Source: Nocardioides sp. URHA0032
Lineage (GTDB): Bacteria; Actinomycetota; Actinomycetes; Propionibacteriales; Nocardioidaceae
DNA: 64,000 nt
Assembly: GCF_000620645.1 (NCBI RefSeq)
Contig: NZ_KK211159.1
Location: 186,001-250,000 of the forward strand
Direction of reading: 5' to 3'
Position 1 is the stretch's first letter. Each line of letters opens with the position of its first letter. The notes under the pieces were generated by a model. It did no database searches. It worked only from the letters and a program-made list of their open reading frames with translations, and was not told the DNA's origin. The position numbers and the translations under genes were made by a program. Of the stretch, positions 48,588 through 55,978 are shown piece after piece.

Positions 48588-50009
48588 ATGTCCGAGCAGA
48601 TCGCGAACAGCACCGTCCGGGCGGGGTCGACCGACTCCTGGCGGGACCGCAAGCGCTACCTCTGGCTGATCGGCCTGGTGGTGCCGTCGCTCGCCTTCAT
48701 CGGGTACGCCGCCTGGGCGCTGACCGGCTGGGGCATCTGGTTCTGGATCGGCCCGGTCGTGATCCTGGGCGTCGTCCCGGCGATCGACCTGGTGGCCGGG
48801 CTCGACCGGTCCAACCCTCCCGACGACGTGATCGAGGCGCTGGAGCGGGACCGCTACTACCGCTGGATCACCTACCTGTTCCTGCCGATCCAGTACGCCG
48901 GCTTCGTGGGCGCCATGTGGCTGATCGCCGGTGACGACCTCTCGACGTTCGCCAAGATCGGCCTCGCCGTGAGCATCGGCTGCATCGGCGGCATCGGCAT
49001 CAACACCGCGCACGAGCTCGGCCACAAACGCGAGGAGAACGAGCGCTGGCTCTCGAAGGTCGCGCTGGCGCAGAGCTTCTACGGGCACTTCTACATCGAG
49101 CACAACCGCGGCCACCACGTCCGGGTCGCGACCCCGGAGGACCCGGCCAGCAGCCGGGTGGGCGAGAGCTTCTACCAGTTCTGGCCGCGCACGGTCGGCG
49201 GCTCCCTGAGGTCCGCGTGGAACCTCGAGAAGCGCCGCTACGCCCGCAGGCAGCAGCACCCGTTCCGGATCGGCAACGACGTGCTCAACGCCTGGCTGAT
49301 GTCGGTGGTCCTCTGGGGCGCGCTGGTCGCCTGGCTCGGTGTCGGGATCCTGCCGTACCTGGTGGTCCAGGCCGTCGTCGGCTTCTCGCTCCTCGAGGTC
49401 GTCAACTACATGGAGCACTACGGGATGCTGCGCCAGAAGGTCGGCGTCGGCGAGCGCCAGCGCTACGAGCGGGTCGACCCCACCCACTCGTGGAACTCCA
49501 ACAACATCGCGACCAACGTGCTGCTCTACCACCTGCAGCGGCACAGCGACCACCACGCCAACCCGACCCGCCGCTACCAGTCCCTGCGCGACTTCGAGGA
49601 GAGCCCGGTGCTGCCGACCGGGTACGCCGGCATGATCGTGCTCGCGATCGTCCCCGCCGTCTGGCGCCGGGTGATGGACCCGCGGGTGCTCGCGCACTTC
49701 GACGGCGACCTGTCGCGCGCCAACCTCAGCCCCCGCAAGCGCGACAAGATCCTCGCGAAGTACCCCCCGCCCGCCCCGGCCGGCACCTCGGGCGGTCCGG
49801 GCGGCGCCGCCGCCGGCGTACCGGCCGAGGAGGTGCTGGCCGCCCGCTGCCCGGGCTGCGGCTACACGTACCGGGTCGAGGAAGGCGACGAGCACGAGGG
49901 CTTCGCGGCCGGTACGCCGTGGGCGGACGTGCCCGACTCGTGGTGCTGCCCGGACTGCGGCGTCCGGGAGAAGGTCGACTTCGTCCCGCTGACCGAGGCG
50001 GTGGCGTGA
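48588..50009 (+). CDS. alkB: Alkane 1-monooxygenase fused to rubredoxin
   Basis: The 473-residue protein hydroxylates the terminal carbon of n-alkanes. Six membrane helices carry the di-iron histidine boxes HELGHK, EHNRGHH and LQRHSDHH, plus NYMEHYG. A Pro/Gly/Ala linker near residues 390-410 joins a C-terminal rubredoxin domain with CPGCGY and CPDCG iron ligands, so the electron carrier is built in. GGAGG at 48576-48580 is 7 nt from this ATG and only 1 nt from the ATG at 48582, so 48588 is the start. Confidence 0.96.
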   Translation: MSEQIANSTVRAGSTDSWRDRKRYLWLIGLVVPSLAFIGYAAWALTGWGIWFWIGPVVILGVVPAIDLVAGLDRSNPPDDVIEALERDRYYRWITYLFLPIQYAGFVGAMWLIAGDDLSTFAKIGLAVSIGCIGGIGINTAHELGHKREENERWLSKVALAQSFYGHFYIEHNRGHHVRVATPEDPASSRVGESFYQFWPRTVGGSLRSAWNLEKRRYARRQQHPFRIGNDVLNAWLMSVVLWGALVAWLGVGILPYLVVQAVVGFSLLEVVNYMEHYGMLRQKVGVGERQRYERVDPTHSWNSNNIATNVLLYHLQRHSDHHANPTRRYQSLRDFEESPVLPTGYAGMIVLAIVPAVWRRVMDPRVLAHFDGDLSRANLSPRKRDKILAKYPPPAPAGTSGGPGGAAAGVPAEEVLAARCPGCGYTYRVEEGDEHEGFAAGTPWADVPDSWCCPDCGVREKVDFVPLTEAVA

Positions 50010-50013
50010 TTCC

Positions 50014-50019
50014 TACACT
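50014..50019 (+). promoter_or_regulatory. TACACT -10 box inside the alkB-tetR junction
   Basis: TACACT ends 7 nt before the tetR ATG. GGAGG lies in the same gap, so the regulator can be made both from the alkB transcript and from a leaderless mRNA. Confidence 0.5.
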
Positions 50020-50026
50020 GGAGGCC

Positions 50027-50590
50027 ATGGCCTCCGCGATGCGTGACCGCGTCGTCGAGGCCGCGGTCGCGATGACCACCGAGTCCGGGTGGGCGGCCGT
50101 CACCATGGGCTCGATCGCCGAGCGGGTCGGCGTCAGCCGGCAGACCGTCTACAACGAGGTCGGCACCAAGCCGGGCCTGGCCGAGGCGATGATCCTGCAC
50201 GAGCTGGACCGGTTCCTCGGCATGGTGACGGCGGCCTTCGACGAGCACCCGGCCGACCTGGTCGACGCGATCCGCGCGGCGTCGCGCGGCGTCCTGGAGC
50301 TCGCGCAGGACAACCTGCTCCTGCACGCGGTCGTCTCGGCGACCCACGGCGCGGACACCGAGCTGCTGCCGCTGCTGACCACCCACGCCGAGTCGCTGCT
50401 CGCGGCCGCGAAGCTCGTCGTGCGCGACCGGGTCGCGCCGTACGACGTCCGCCTCGACGAGACGCACCTCGACGCTGCCATCGACATGGTCGTCCGGGTG
50501 GTGCTCAGCCACGTGATGCAGCCGTCCGGCCCGCCGGCGCGGACCGCCGAGGACATCGCGTGGATCGCCGCGCGAGTGCTCCGCGGCTAG
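50027..50590 (+). CDS. TetR-family regulator, probably of alkB
   Basis: The 187-residue protein has an N-terminal TetR HTH (VTMGSIAERVGVSRQTVYNEVGTKPGLAEAMI) and an all-helical ligand domain. ATG at 50027 is chosen; a GTG at 50006 overlaps the alkB stop. TetR genes downstream of alkB-rubredoxin genes commonly repress the alk promoter and respond to alkanes or fatty acids. The TGTCAAG repeats upstream of alkB are its probable target. Confidence 0.9.
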   Translation: MASAMRDRVVEAAVAMTTESGWAAVTMGSIAERVGVSRQTVYNEVGTKPGLAEAMILHELDRFLGMVTAAFDEHPADLVDAIRAASRGVLELAQDNLLLHAVVSATHGADTELLPLLTTHAESLLAAAKLVVRDRVAPYDVRLDETHLDAAIDMVVRVVLSHVMQPSGPPARTAEDIAWIAARVLRG

Positions 50591-50723
50591 GACGCTCACG
50601 CAGCGGCGCGGGCCTCGGCCACCTCCGCTGCATCCCTGAATGCGCGAGGCGTGATCCGCGGGTGCTCGAGGCCGAGCCGGTCGACGTGGTCGGCCCGGCA
50701 TCGGGGTTTTCGACGATCTCTCC

Positions 50724-50729
50724 TAGGCT
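50724..50729 (+). promoter_or_regulatory. TAGGCT -10 box for the leaderless MFS gene
   Basis: TAGGCT ends 7 nt before the GTG at 50737, with no ribosome site. Confidence 0.55.
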
Positions 50730-50736
50730 CTTCGAA

Positions 50737-52131
50737 GTGAGCGACTCCTCCGGATTGCCCGGCGTACGCCTCGGCACGGTGACCGGCCGGGCCGTGGTCC
50801 TCGCCGCCGTCCTCGGATCGGGCATGACGATGCTCGACGGCACCGTCGTCAACGTCGCGCTGCACACGATCGGCGAGGACCTCGACGCCTCGCTGGCCCA
50901 GCTGCAGTGGGTGTCCAACGCCTACCTGCTGTCGCTGGCCAGCTTCATCCTGCTCGGCGGCTCGCTCGGCGACCGCTTCGGACGGCGCCGGGTCTTCGTC
51001 GTGGGCACGGTCTGGTTCGCGATCGCCTCGCTGCTCTGCGGGATCGCGCCCTCGCCTGGGGTCCTGATCGCGGCCCGCACGCTCCAGGGCGTCGGCGCCG
51101 CGCTGCTGACACCGGGCAGCCTGGCGATGATCCAGGGCGCGTTCGTGCGCGAGGACCGCGCGAAGGCGATCGGGTCGTGGTCCGGGCTCGGCAGCATCGC
51201 CGCCGCGATCGGGCCGTTCGTGGGCGGTGCGCTCGTGCAGTACGCCAGCTGGCGCTGGATCTTCCTGATCAACCTGCCGATAGCGGTCGTCACCGTCGTC
51301 ACCGCGCGGCGGGCGGTGCCGGAGACGCTCGACCCGCAGGCACCCCGGGAGTTCGACGTCGTGGGGGCGGTGCTCGCCGCACTCGCCCTCGGTGGCCTGA
51401 CCTACGCGCTCATCGAGTGGGGGAGCCCGCTCGCCCCGTGGGCCGTGCTGGTGATGGTGCTCGCCGCTGCCGGGTTCCTCGTCGACGAGCGCCGCAGCGA
51501 CCACCCGATGCTGCCGCTCGGCATCTTCCGGGACCGCACGTTCAGCGCCGCGAACCTGATGACGATGGTCGTGTACGCCGCGCTCGGCGCGGTGCTGTTC
51601 TTCCTGGTGCTCCAGCTCCAGACCGTGAGCGGGTACGGCGCGCTCGAGGCCGGCGTCTCGACGCTGCCGATCACGCTCTGCATGCTGTTCCTCGCCCCGC
51701 GCGGTGGCGAGCTCGGCACCCGCATCGGCCCGCGCATCCCGATGACCGTCGGTCCCCTGGTGATGTCGGCCGGCGCCCTCCTGCTGATGCGGGTCGGCGC
51801 GGACGTCAACTACTGGACGGACGTGCTGCCCGGACTGACCGTCTTCGGCCTCGGCCTGGCCCTGATGGTGGCGCCACTGACCGCCACCGTGCTGGCCGCG
51901 GCCCCGGACGAGCACGCGGGCATCGCCAGCGGCGTCAACAACGCCGTCGCCCGGGCCGGCTCGCTGCTCGCGGTGGCCGCGCTGCCGGTCGCCGTGGGCC
52001 TGATGGGCGCGGACTACGCGGACCCGGCGGTCTTCGACGCGGCGTACGGCCAGGCCGTGATGATCTGCGCCGGGCTGCTCGCGCTCGGCGGCGTGATCTC
52101 GTGGGTGACGATCCGCGACGCAAGGGTCTAG
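50737..52131 (+). CDS. MFS drug-efflux-type transporter (DHA2 family)
   Basis: The 464-residue protein has 12-14 membrane helices. It has the DHA2 motif LDGTVVNVAL near residue 28, motif A GGSLGDRFGRRRVFVVG, and motif C GSIAAAIGPFVGGALVQYASWRWIFLINLP. Such proteins export drugs or metabolites using the proton gradient; the substrate is unknown. Its link to alkB is only neighbourhood. Confidence 0.93.
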   Translation: MSDSSGLPGVRLGTVTGRAVVLAAVLGSGMTMLDGTVVNVALHTIGEDLDASLAQLQWVSNAYLLSLASFILLGGSLGDRFGRRRVFVVGTVWFAIASLLCGIAPSPGVLIAARTLQGVGAALLTPGSLAMIQGAFVREDRAKAIGSWSGLGSIAAAIGPFVGGALVQYASWRWIFLINLPIAVVTVVTARRAVPETLDPQAPREFDVVGAVLAALALGGLTYALIEWGSPLAPWAVLVMVLAAAGFLVDERRSDHPMLPLGIFRDRTFSAANLMTMVVYAALGAVLFFLVLQLQTVSGYGALEAGVSTLPITLCMLFLAPRGGELGTRIGPRIPMTVGPLVMSAGALLLMRVGADVNYWTDVLPGLTVFGLGLALMVAPLTATVLAAAPDEHAGIASGVNNAVARAGSLLAVAALPVAVGLMGADYADPAVFDAAYGQAVMICAGLLALGGVISWVTIRDARV

Positions 52132-52171
52132 ACTCGGCGACGTCGGTGCGCATCACGAAACGAGTTCCACC

Positions 52172-53023
52172 ATGCGCAACAAGTCGTCCCACGTCCAGAC
52201 CCTGACCCGGCTGCTGGAGCAGTCCCGGTACGAGGTGCTGCCCACGCCCTCGACCGAGGACAAGGTGCTCGCCCACGTGCCCCGGGACGTGGGGGTGACC
52301 GTCACCGCCTCGCCGGGCAAGGGCCTGGAGGCGACGCTTGACCTGGCGGAGCGGCTGACCGGCCACGGGTACGCCGTGGTGCCGCACCTCGCCGCGCGGA
52401 TGGTGTCCGGCCGCGCCGAGCTCGCGGAGATCTGCGAGCGGTTGACGGGGAAGGGCATCACCCGGATCTTCGTTCCCGGCGGGGACGCCGACCCGGCCGG
52501 GGACTACCCCGACGCGCTGGCGCTCCTCGAGGACCTCGCGGACCTCGGCCGGCCGTTCGCCCACGTCGGGATCACCGGCTATCCCGAGTCGCACCCGACC
52601 ATCCACGACGACCTGACCGTGCAGTCGATGTGGGACAAGCGGCGCTTCGCCACGCACGTCGTCAGCAACCTGACGTTCGACCCCGCCGTGATCCACGACT
52701 GGGTGCACCGGATGCGCGGGCGCGGCATCACGATGCCACTGCTGCTGGGCATCCCGGGCCCGGTGGACCGCACCAAGCTGCTCGCGATGGCGACCAAGAT
52801 CGGGGTGGGCGAGTCGACCCGGTTCCTCGCCAAGCACAAGGGCACGTTCGCCCGGCTCGCGGCGCCGGGTGGCTTCACCGGCGAGCGGTTCCTCGAGAAG
52901 TGCGCACCGACCCTCGGCGAGCCCGCAGCGCTGGTCGAGGGGTTGCACGTCTTCACGTTCAACCAGGTCGCGGAGACCGAGGCCTGGCGGCAGGACCTGC
53001 TCGCTCGCCTCCGCAACCGATGA
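52172..53023 (+). CDS. Short methylenetetrahydrofolate reductase-like protein
   Basis: The 283-residue TIM-barrel protein resembles MTHFR: VTVTASPGKGLEATLDLAERLTGHGY, VPHLAARM, IFVPGGDADPAGDYPDAL and GITGYPESHP. It is diverged from canonical MetF. MTHFR interconverts methyl-THF and methylene-THF using FAD. Beside the corrinoid methyltransferase genes, it could oxidise methyl-THF released by them. TAGACT at 52129-52134 is a plausible -10. Annotation as an MTHFR-family protein is good; direction and cofactor are inference. Confidence 0.8.
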   Translation: MRNKSSHVQTLTRLLEQSRYEVLPTPSTEDKVLAHVPRDVGVTVTASPGKGLEATLDLAERLTGHGYAVVPHLAARMVSGRAELAEICERLTGKGITRIFVPGGDADPAGDYPDALALLEDLADLGRPFAHVGITGYPESHPTIHDDLTVQSMWDKRRFATHVVSNLTFDPAVIHDWVHRMRGRGITMPLLLGIPGPVDRTKLLAMATKIGVGESTRFLAKHKGTFARLAAPGGFTGERFLEKCAPTLGEPAALVEGLHVFTFNQVAETEAWRQDLLARLRNR

Positions 53024-53065
53024 GTCGAGGAAGCGGGCCCAGCGGGACCGGGTGGCGCACCTTCT

Positions 53066-53692
53066 CTACGACGTGAGGCGCTGGACCGACGGAGGCACCG
53101 GCAGGTCGGCCGACCAGGGCGCCGGGACCGGAGGGTCGTAGGACGTGCGGACCGGCACCAGGCCGCTCCATACGTCCGGCTCGGCACCTGCCTCCGCGGG
53201 CGTGGCCGGCCACTCGGCGGCGACCTTCAGCAGCCAGTTGTCGGCGCCGATCGGCAGCGACAGCGCCGTGGTGCTCGCGAGCTCCTTGCGCGTCGACGCC
53301 CGGACCTCGGTCGTCCGACCAGGGAGCAGGGTCTCGCTGAACACGTCGAGCGCCGCCTCCTTCGGGTCCACGGCAGTGAGCGATCCGCGGATCGTCGCGG
53401 ACCGGTAGTTGACCGACGACTCGAACGTCGTCGGCGCGACCACGAGGGCGTCCAGGGCGAAGACCGTGAGCACGGCGGCCGCGCCGGCGCCGACGGCCCG
53501 CAACGCACCTGCGCCGGTCGAGCCGTGCAGCAGGACCCGGTCGCCGTCGCGCGCGTAGAGCATGGGTACGGCGAGCGGCGCGCCGTCCACGACCGTCGAG
53601 AGCACGCCGGCCCACTGGGAGTCGAGCAGTGCGTCGAGCGCGGAGCGGTCGGTCACGCCGTACTCGCTGAGGCGGTTCAGGTGGGACGTCAT
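53066..53692 (-). CDS. Pyridoxamine 5'-phosphate oxidase-like FMN-binding protein
   Basis: The 208-residue split-barrel protein has WAGVLSTVVDGAPLAVPMLYARDGDRVLLHGSTGAGALRAV-type features of the Pyridox_ox_2 group. It also has NYRSATIRGSL and a C-terminal region PVRTSYDPPVPAPW. Such proteins bind FMN or F420 and often reduce small molecules; the substrate is unknown. ATG at 53692 overlaps the stop of a 58-residue upstream frame as ATGA, so translation is coupled. Confidence 0.88.
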   Translation of the reverse strand: MTSHLNRLSEYGVTDRSALDALLDSQWAGVLSTVVDGAPLAVPMLYARDGDRVLLHGSTGAGALRAVGAGAAAVLTVFALDALVVAPTTFESSVNYRSATIRGSLTAVDPKEAALDVFSETLLPGRTTEVRASTRKELASTTALSLPIGADNWLLKVAAEWPATPAEAGAEPDVWSGLVPVRTSYDPPVPAPWSADLPVPPSVQRLTS

Positions 53693-53865
53693 CCGAGCTG
53701 GCCGTCCGGACGACCCGTTCGGACGACGTCCGGCGGGGCGGGCGCGAGGTCGAGGGCGTGCACGTCCTGAGGAGGGGTGTGGTCGTTCGCGAACGCCAGG
53801 TGCCGCTCCAGCAGCTCCCGGACGTCGTCGGCGCGGGGATCGTCGTCCCCGATCACGCCCTCCAT
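53689..53865 (-). CDS. 58-residue protein, probable truncated GNAT acetyltransferase N-terminus
   Basis: The frame encodes MEGVIGDDDPRADDVRELLE, continuing into RHLAFANDHTPPQDVHALDL. This pattern is typical of the first 45 residues of actinobacterial GNAT acetyltransferases (LLxxHLAF...TPPEDVHALD). The catalytic acetyl-CoA-binding part is missing and the frame ends after a Pro-rich stretch. It has a leaderless-type TAGCCT box and a 4-nt overlap with the next gene, so it may survive as a leader cistron. Confidence 0.6.
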   Translation of the reverse strand: MEGVIGDDDPRADDVRELLERHLAFANDHTPPQDVHALDLAPAPPDVVRTGRPDGQLG

Positions 53866-53871
53866 GGGCGC

Positions 53872-53877
53872 AGGCTA
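53872..53877 (-). promoter_or_regulatory. TAGCCT -10 box for the GNAT fragment and FMN protein
   Basis: TAGCCT on the minus strand ends 6 nt before the ATG at 53865. It overlaps the stop codon of the dehydrogenase gene. Confidence 0.5.
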
Positions 53878-54897
53878 GCCGCTGACCGAGATGACGGTCT
53901 TGTCTCCGGTGCGGCCGACGGCGTGCTCGAAGGCCGCGGCGGACCGCTCGAGCGGGAACCGGTCGCTCACCAGGTCGTCGAGGTCGACCCCGGTGGTCGC
54001 GAGCCGGATCGCCCGCGGGTAGGTCTCGTGCATCCGGCGCACCATCGCGAAGGTCAGGCCCTTGCGGCGCGCCGGGGCGGCGGGGAACGCCGACAGGGGC
54101 GTCGAGGGGATCCCGCCCAGCGCGAGTCGGGCGCCGGGCCGGGCGCACGCGACGGCCGTGGCGATGCCGGCGTCGGCGCCGGCCATCTCGACCACGACGT
54201 CGACGCCGCGGCCCGCGGTCGCGGCCATCAGCTCGCCCTCGACCTCCTCGGGCGACCAGGCCGCGTCGGCCCCGAAGCGCAGGGCGGTACGCCGCCGGTG
54301 CGCCAGCGGCTCGGACACGAAGACCCGTGCCGCGCCGGCGCGGCGGGCGACCGCGGCGGCCAGCACCCCGATCGGGCCGGCTCCCACGACCAGCACGTCG
54401 TGGCCGGCGCGCACGTGGGCGTGGTCGACCGCGTGGATGGCGACACCCAGCGGCTCGAGCAGCGCGCCGGCGTCGTCGCTCATCCCGTCGGGGAGCGGGA
54501 ACAACAGCTCGTCGGGCCACACCAGCCGCTCCTGCAGGCCGCCGTCGAGGCTCTCGTGCCCGGCGAACCGGATGTTCGGGCACAGGTTGCCGTGGCCCTC
54601 CAGGCACTGCTCGCAGCGCCCGCACGGGATCGCGGGGTCGACGGCGACGCGACGCCCGGCGTACGGGCCGTCGAGGGCGCGGCCCGCGAACTCGTGCCCG
54701 GGCACGACCGGGTCGCCGATCGAGACCTCGCCGGTGCCGCCCTCGGCGTACCAGTGCAGGTCCGACCCGCAGAGCCCGACCGAAGTGACCGCGACCGTCG
54801 ACCAGCCGGCGGGCGGCGCGCCCGGGTCGTCGGCCTCCTCGATCCGGAGGTCCCCGACGGCGTGGAGCTTCGCGACACGGTGCACGCGCCACATCAT
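53875..54897 (-). CDS. Zinc-dependent alcohol/polyol dehydrogenase (MDR family)
   Basis: The 340-residue protein has the catalytic zinc motif VGLCGSDLHWY, GHEFAGRA, the structural zinc cysteines CGRCEQCLEGHGNLC and the NAD-binding VVGAGPIGVLAA. The closest motif match is to sorbitol/idonate or threonine dehydrogenase-like MDR enzymes. The start is the first of two ATGs (54897); GTG at 54885 is possible. It lies 26 nt downstream of the VOC gene and may be the last gene of the methyl-catabolism operon. The substrate is unknown. Confidence 0.88.
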   Translation of the reverse strand: MMWRVHRVAKLHAVGDLRIEEADDPGAPPAGWSTVAVTSVGLCGSDLHWYAEGGTGEVSIGDPVVPGHEFAGRALDGPYAGRRVAVDPAIPCGRCEQCLEGHGNLCPNIRFAGHESLDGGLQERLVWPDELLFPLPDGMSDDAGALLEPLGVAIHAVDHAHVRAGHDVLVVGAGPIGVLAAAVARRAGAARVFVSEPLAHRRRTALRFGADAAWSPEEVEGELMAATAGRGVDVVVEMAGADAGIATAVACARPGARLALGGIPSTPLSAFPAAPARRKGLTFAMVRRMHETYPRAIRLATTGVDLDDLVSDRFPLERSAAAFEHAVGRTGDKTVISVSG

Positions 54898-54923
54898 CCC
54901 CGCTGGGCGCCGGCGCCGCCTCG

Positions 54924-55337
54924 TCAGGCGACGAAGATGCAGAACGGGTGACCGGCGGGGTCCGCGAACACGTACAGCGGCTCCTCGTCGTCCGCCGTGC
55001 GGTCGAGCAGGACCGCGCCGCCGAGCTGCAGCACGCGCTGGCGCTGGAGCTCCAGGCTCGCCACGTCGGGGACCGCCATGTCCAGGTGCAGCATCATCTG
55101 CTGTTCGCCGGGCCGGTCCGCCTCCGGCGTCCACACCGGCGCGACGTACTCCGGGTTGGCCTGGAAGGCGAGGCCGTGCGGGCCGTCGTTCGGCCGGAGC
55201 ACCAGCCAGTCCTCCTCCTCGCGGTGCGTCTCGTCGCCGGGCCGGTACTCGTAGCCGAGCAGGTCGCGGTAGAAGTCGCCCAGCCGCCGCGGGTCGTGGC
55301 AGTCGAGCACGGTCTGGCGGACGACGGGGTGGCTCAC
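54924..55337 (-). CDS. VOC-family (glyoxalase-like) protein
   Basis: The 137-residue protein is a vicinal-oxygen-chelate fold with QTVLDCHDPRRLGDFYRDLLGYEY, QMMLHLDMAVPD and YVFADPAGHPFCIF. It may be a dioxygenase, lyase or binding protein. GTG overlaps the DUF1638 stop as GTGA, which places it in the corrinoid operon. Confidence 0.88.
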   Translation of the reverse strand: MSHPVVRQTVLDCHDPRRLGDFYRDLLGYEYRPGDETHREEEDWLVLRPNDGPHGLAFQANPEYVAPVWTPEADRPGEQQMMLHLDMAVPDVASLELQRQRVLQLGGAVLLDRTADDEEPLYVFADPAGHPFCIFVA

Positions 55338-55978
55338 CCGGCGACGGTACGACGCAGTGCGTCCTCGAGGCGAGCGTCGCCGGTCTCGACCACGGTGAGC
55401 GGCAGCCCGATCCGCTCCGCCGCGGAGGACGCCAGCCGGCGCAGCTCGTCGTCGGGGCGCTGCGCGAGCCAGACGACCCGCGTGTAGTTCCCGAAGTAGG
55501 CCTCCCGCAGCTCCGGCCAGCGGTCCAGGCCGAGCTCCTGCTCGACGGTCCGCGCGAAGGACCTCACCAGGAAGTCCGTGAGCAGGTAGGTGCCGGGCTG
55601 CGCGTCGAAGAACGTCTCGATCCGCGATGCGCCCGCGTAGAGGTCGTAGCAGTGCAGGCCGGGCAGCCGGGCCAGCCCGAGCTCCTCGCACACCTCGTCG
55701 AGCGCGCCGTACGTCCCGCAGTCGGCGTACCCCACCACGACGGAGTCGTAGGTCGAGGCGAGCGTGCTCGCCAGCGCGCGCACCTCGCCCGCGATCAGCT
55801 GGGGCTGGTTGTGCAGCAGCGGCGGCAGCGGGTGGACGTCGACCGGCCAGTGGTTGCGGTCCACGATCTCCTTGCAGGGCTGGGCGATCGCCCCGCAGGC
55901 GATGAGGGCGACCCGGTCAGAACCCGAGCTGGTCGACGAACCGGTCGTTGAAGTCGGTGCGGTCGGAGAGCTCGACAT
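55334..55978 (-). CDS. DUF1638 protein
   Basis: The 214-residue protein has the DUF1638 core VALIACGAIAQPCKEIV, LHNQPQLIA, VVVGYADCGTYGALDEVC and GLHCYDLYAG. Conserved Cys and His suggest a metal site. DUF1638 genes travel with corrinoid methyltransferase systems. No start codon lies between the end of the preceding gene and the core. The ATG at 55978, 62 nt inside that gene, is preceded by a perfect GGAGGTGA ribosome site, which fixes the start. Confidence 0.88.
   Translation of the reverse strand: MSSSPTAPTSTTGSSTSSGSDRVALIACGAIAQPCKEIVDRNHWPVDVHPLPPLLHNQPQLIAGEVRALASTLASTYDSVVVGYADCGTYGALDEVCEELGLARLPGLHCYDLYAGASRIETFFDAQPGTYLLTDFLVRSFARTVEQELGLDRWPELREAYFGNYTRVVWLAQRPDDELRRLASSAAERIGLPLTVVETGDARLEDALRRTVAG

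Noticed and set aside
50591..50736. Minus-strand peptide RITPRAFRDAAEVAEARAAA between tetR and the MFS gene
   Set aside because: It looks protein-like but has no start or upstream continuation. The MFS promoter occupies the region.
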